6,575 bases of DNA from JBBDYH01 sp040901795 (GTDB lineage: Bacteria; Planctomycetota; Planctomycetia; Pirellulales; JALHPA01). A model generated the notes under the pieces. That model was not told the DNA's origin, searched no databases, and saw nothing but the letters and a program-made list of their open reading frames with translations. Position numbers and translations under genes: made by a program. Of the stretch, positions 6,513-6,575 are shown piece after piece (the first letter of the stretch is position 1; every line of letters begins with the position of its first letter). The DNA lies in NCBI GenBank assembly GCA_040901795.1, contig JBBDYH010000033.1, positions 1 through 6,575 on the forward strand, written 5' to 3'.

Positions 6513-6525
6513 TGGGCTCGGCCCA
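6513..6525. repeat. Short inverted repeat downstream of sdhB
   Basis: TGGGC (6513-6517) and GCCCA (6521-6525) form a perfect 5-bp stem around TCG, 30 bases after the sdhB stop. A T-rich stretch begins only about 11 bases later (6537-6544, TTTGTTTT), so it is at best a weak terminator. The surrounding GTAGGGTGGGC wording resembles a hairpin I have seen scattered in many bacterial intergenic regions, so it may be the decayed half of such a repeat. Nothing else, and no coding start, is recognisable up to the window end. Confidence 0.35.
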
Positions 6526-6575
6526 ATGGCACTAAGTTTGTTTTACGCTGCTTTCTTTAACTTTTGCGGTAGTCG

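Overview
The window is GC-rich bacterial DNA with six intact genes, all on the + strand, in two functional blocks. The likeliest source is a planctomycete (Pirellulales-like). The reasons are the secreted DUF4038/GH140-type and DUF6807 proteins side by side, the palindromic intergenic sequences, and a three-gene succinate dehydrogenase of the mycobacterial Sdh1 type. This assignment is inference from gene content; no rRNA or other taxonomic marker is present.

Block 1 (about 113-2659) looks like carbohydrate use outside the cytoplasm. The first gene encodes an exported apiosidase-like glycoside hydrolase: a DUF4038/GH140 catalytic domain followed by a small C-terminal domain of the 'putative collagen-binding' type. 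The second encodes an exported DUF6807 protein, a family often mislabelled 'methane oxygenase PmoA'. Between them, at 1592-1668, lies a compact nested palindrome built from a GCGAAAG heptamer in alternating orientation. It is followed at once by a strong Shine-Dalgarno sequence for the second gene. A small three-helix membrane protein of unknown function (2681-3058) follows 21 bases after the DUF6807 gene.

Block 2 (3055-6482) is a respiratory operon in the order sdhC-sdhA-sdhB. A good sigma-70-like promoter (TTGACG, 17 bases, TAGAGT at 3055-3083) precedes it and overlaps the stop codon of the small membrane protein. sdhC encodes a single five-helix membrane anchor, sdhA the FAD-binding catalytic subunit, and sdhB the iron-sulfur subunit with ligands for three clusters. 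sdhC and sdhA are 3 bases apart and sdhA and sdhB touch, so co-translation is likely. Together they should oxidise succinate to fumarate and pass electrons to membrane quinone, probably menaquinone, or run the reverse reaction.

The most interesting point is the anchor. It lacks the helix I and II histidines needed for a classical di-heme anchor. Instead it places five cysteines and a CHSLRH motif on the predicted cytoplasmic side, next to where SdhB should dock. This suits the mycobacterial Sdh1 class, for which a membrane-embedded Rieske-type cluster has been reported, but the exact ligand set may differ here. The last 93 bases hold a short TGGGC/GCCCA hairpin and a T-rich stretch but no gene.
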